From a virus, in the IMG/VR virus record IMGVR_UViG_3300015194_000008, positions 1-38,805 of that record: 38,805 bases of DNA. One strand, written 5' to 3'. This document shows, in pieces, positions 37,398-38,805 of this stretch (the stretch's first letter is position 1; the number at the start of each line of letters is the position of its first letter). A program made the position numbers and the translations under genes. Below the pieces are notes generated by a model. It saw only the letters and a program-made list of their open reading frames with translations. It was not told the DNA's origin and ran no database searches.

Positions 37398-37700
37398 ATG
37401 AAAAATGATTTATTAGAGAAATATTATTCGGTAGATAAAATCTACCAGAATATAATGGTCGAACGCGAGATGCTTCGAGAAAAGATTATTGAGGATTTTA
37501 AAAAGAAGGGTGTGAAGACTCTTGAGAGTCCAGACATAGGGCGCTTCACTGTGGCGGAGAAAAGAATATGGAAGTATACGTCAGCAATAGAAAAAAAGAT
37601 TGAAACTTTGAAGGTTGCTAAGGCGAAAGAAGAGCAAAGCGGAAAAGCCAAAGCAGTTATTAGTGAGTATTTAGTATTTAAACCAACACAAAATGACTAA
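37398..37700 (+). CDS. Helical hypothetical protein, 100 aa
   Basis: Coiled N-terminal helix (KIYQNIMVEREMLREKIIED), a short strand KTLESPDIGRFTVAEKRIWK, a second helix (AIEKKIETLKVAKAKEEQSG) and the ending EYLVFKPTQND. Small proteins with a similar G-x-F-T-V-A plus W-Y-x-S centre recur in phages, without a settled function. First gene behind the structured leader; overlaps the next start. Confidence 0.6.
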   Translation: MKNDLLEKYYSVDKIYQNIMVEREMLREKIIEDFKKKGVKTLESPDIGRFTVAEKRIWKYTSAIEKKIETLKVAKAKEEQSGKAKAVISEYLVFKPTQND

Positions 37701-37911
37701 ATCACCCATCATGATCTCCATGCGTGAGTATTGCCCCGGGTGGAAGCGACCACTTAACGCTGCCGAGTTAATTCTCGAAGCGGTAACAAAAGAGGATGCT
37801 TATAATCACGCGCACATTCCAACTCCTGCGATACCAAAGCTAACGTACCCCAAACATTATCAGTGGAAAGTAGCTCCAAGTTATGCGTTTTTTAAACAAT
37901 TATTACCATGA
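37693..37911 (+). CDS. Hypothetical protein, 72 aa
   Basis: Not recognised. Reads SMREYCPGWKRPLNAAELIL with Trp/Tyr/Pro-rich second half (YPKHYQWKVAPSYAFFKQLL). Overlaps the stop of the upstream gene and the start of the next (ATGA), so it is one of three coupled genes. Confidence 0.55.
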   Translation: MTKSPIMISMREYCPGWKRPLNAAELILEAVTKEDAYNHAHIPTPAIPKLTYPKHYQWKVAPSYAFFKQLLP

Positions 37912-38105
37912 GACATCAACCAGGAGGAAGTGGGGGCGGATTACCTTGGGATGAAGATATAATGAACCCGGAAGAAGAAAGAGCCTTTTTCAGTCAAAAG
38001 AAAGAGAATCAAATCAGAAAGTTGATCGTTAAGCATTATAGACAGCGTTGGTATGAGAAAGCGACAGATAAGATTGTCGCGGCGCTAATGGGAAGATGGT
38101 ATTAA
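37908..38105 (+). CDS. Hypothetical protein, 65 aa
   Basis: Not recognised. The Gly-rich start MRHQPGGSGGGLPWDEDIM is followed by a charged helix (EEERAFFSQKKENQIRKLIV, HYRQRWYEKATDKIVAALM). ATG overlaps the previous TGA. The short stretch 38106-38174 after it is AT-rich and holds no gene. Confidence 0.55.
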   Translation: MRHQPGGSGGGLPWDEDIMNPEEERAFFSQKKENQIRKLIVKHYRQRWYEKATDKIVAALMGRWY

Positions 38106-38174
38106 AAATAATAATAAAAACAAAATCATTGCCGTTATTTACCTCTTAAGATTTGCTGGAATTCATATCTAAAA

Positions 38175-38342
38175 ATGGAACACTTCAACTTAAATTTAAT
38201 CTGGTGTGAAGTGTGTAAGTTCTTTTACTATGGCGATAACCATAAATGCATAGAAGATTCACAAGATACCGCCAGTGATTACGATGAAGTATTAAAACCC
38301 AAAGATGGTAGCACTCCTTGGGATATTAACCCACTTGGATAA
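38175..38342 (+). CDS. Small hypothetical protein, 55 aa
   Basis: MEHFNLNLIWCEVCKFFYYG, then DNHKCIEDSQDTASDYDEVL and KPKDGSTPWDINPLG. CEVC and HKC could bind one metal ion. Acidic second half. Stop is four bases before the next ATG, consistent with an operon. Confidence 0.5.
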   Translation: MEHFNLNLIWCEVCKFFYYGDNHKCIEDSQDTASDYDEVLKPKDGSTPWDINPLG

Positions 38343-38346
38343 CTAT

Positions 38347-38523
38347 ATGAAAAATAAAAACGCCAAACAAATAAAGAGTTTCACCAAATACTGTGAAGCC
38401 AACCCAAGTCAAAGATTCTGGCAAGCTCTGAGGAATTGGGCAGATGTTCCCTTCCTATATCAGCTAACAGAGAATGAGGAATTAAAAGATACGTTTTTCC
38501 TAGATGAACCAAAGAAGAAATAA
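38347..38523 (+). CDS. Small hypothetical protein, 58 aa
   Basis: Basic start (MKNKNAKQIKSFTKYCEANP), then SQRFWQALRNWADVPFLYQL and an acidic end. The RFWQALRNWADVPFLY segment is the kind of Trp-rich helix seen in small phage and plasmid proteins. The ATG at 38347 is preferred to GTG 38305, which would overlap the upstream gene by 38 bases. Confidence 0.55.
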   Translation: MKNKNAKQIKSFTKYCEANPSQRFWQALRNWADVPFLYQLTENEELKDTFFLDEPKKK

Positions 38524-38560
38524 TCATGAACCAAATAGAAATAAATAAGATAGTAAAAAT

Positions 38561-38805
38561 ATGAAAATAACAAAACAAGAAGCATTAGACAAAATAGAAG
38601 AACTTAAAAAGTATGTAGCCGAAGAAGATTTAAAGAAAGAAGAAAAAGTAGTTGGAATAGCAATAAACAGTCGTTATGGCGTTATCAAGTTTCAATCCAC
38701 TAAGACTATTTTTAAGGAGGCTGTTATAGAGGGCAAGGCTTACCTCAGTGATGCTTACCTCAGTGATGCTTACCTCAGTGATGCTAACCTCAGTGGTGCT
38801 AACCT
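38561..38805 (+). CDS. Pentapeptide-repeat protein, cut by the window edge
   Basis: Begins MKITKQEALDKIEELKKYVA with a coiled helix, then GIAINSRYGVIKFQSTKTIF, and from about residue 62 AYLSD-AYLSD-AYLSD-ANLSG-ANL, the A(D/N/Y)LxX pentapeptide repeat that forms a right-handed quadrilateral beta-helix. Such proteins can mimic DNA and act on topoisomerases; here the role is unknown. The repeats are also near-identical 15-bp DNA repeats, which is probably why the sequence stops. The ATG overlaps the end of a 12-codon ORF (38526). Confidence 0.7.
   Translation, partial: MKITKQEALDKIEELKKYVAEEDLKKEEKVVGIAINSRYGVIKFQSTKTIFKEAVIEGKAYLSDAYLSDAYLSDANLSGAN

Noticed and set aside
1-38805. Alternative genetic code (stop reassignment)
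   Set aside because: TAA, TAG (phosphoesterase exon 2, resolvase, portal) and TGA (ATGA/GTGA overlaps) all terminate plausible genes, and no long frame is broken by one particular stop.

Overview
The window is almost all of a tailed double-stranded DNA bacteriophage genome from an uncultivated source. It encodes small and large terminase, portal, a helical scaffold-like protein, an HK97-fold major capsid protein, a head-tail adaptor, a propeller-like tail protein, three long helical internal virion proteins and many small virion or fibre proteins. No tape-measure or tail-tube protein is seen, so a short-tailed (podovirus-like) particle is likely. No integrase, repressor, DNA polymerase, RNA polymerase or tRNA gene was recognised. 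TAA, TAG and TGA all end plausible genes, so the code looks standard. The host cannot be named. Promoters are of sigma-70 extended -10 type.

Layout. Positions 1-764 hold two small rightward genes, probably the end of the rightward early operon that runs off the other end of the window (a pentapeptide-repeat gene is cut at 38805). Positions 964-1305 contain no gene but hold a promoter, a structured RNA candidate and a terminator. From 1306 to 30154 nearly everything is read leftward: terminase, portal, small head proteins, scaffold, capsid, adaptor, tail and ejection proteins, fibres, a lysis cassette (XhlA-like protein, membrane protein, papain-like protease, holin, transglycosylase endolysin), then an accessory block (metallophosphoesterase, dATP/dGTP diphosphohydrolase family protein, small zinc proteins, a membrane HExxH protein). 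The 490-bp gap at 30173-30662 separates the arms. The right arm is mostly rightward: small zinc-ribbon genes, a candidate origin, a VapE-type primase/helicase, an SF2 helicase, a resolvase-like nuclease and a RecB/Cas4-like nuclease. A short leftward SSB unit is embedded in it.

Main discoveries. (1) The metallophosphoesterase gene is interrupted by a group I intron inside its catalytic GH|AH motif; P1, P10, P2, P3, P5, P6, P7 and P9 can all be traced and the intron carries an HNH endonuclease gene. (2) Two leader elements share a hairpin and, at identical spacing, a box resembling the ribosomal-operon boxA antitermination signal. (3) Two promoter-linked structured RNAs lie at 1078-1276 and 37270-37397. 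(4) The endolysin gene lies in frame behind two tandem holin-frame stop codons and has no ATG, GTG or TTG start. (5) A protein of about 20 copies of a 14-residue repeat likewise has no start codon able to cover all its repeats, and abuts an HNH remnant. (6) An inverted repeat with perfect 18-bp arms precedes the primase/helicase gene, inside a 37-codon ORF.

Expression. The late genes lie behind repeated TGnTATAAT promoters that put the predicted RNA start only about 7-24 nt before the start codon, mostly without a Shine-Dalgarno sequence. The accessory genes at 1306-4817 mostly have clear Shine-Dalgarno sequences.
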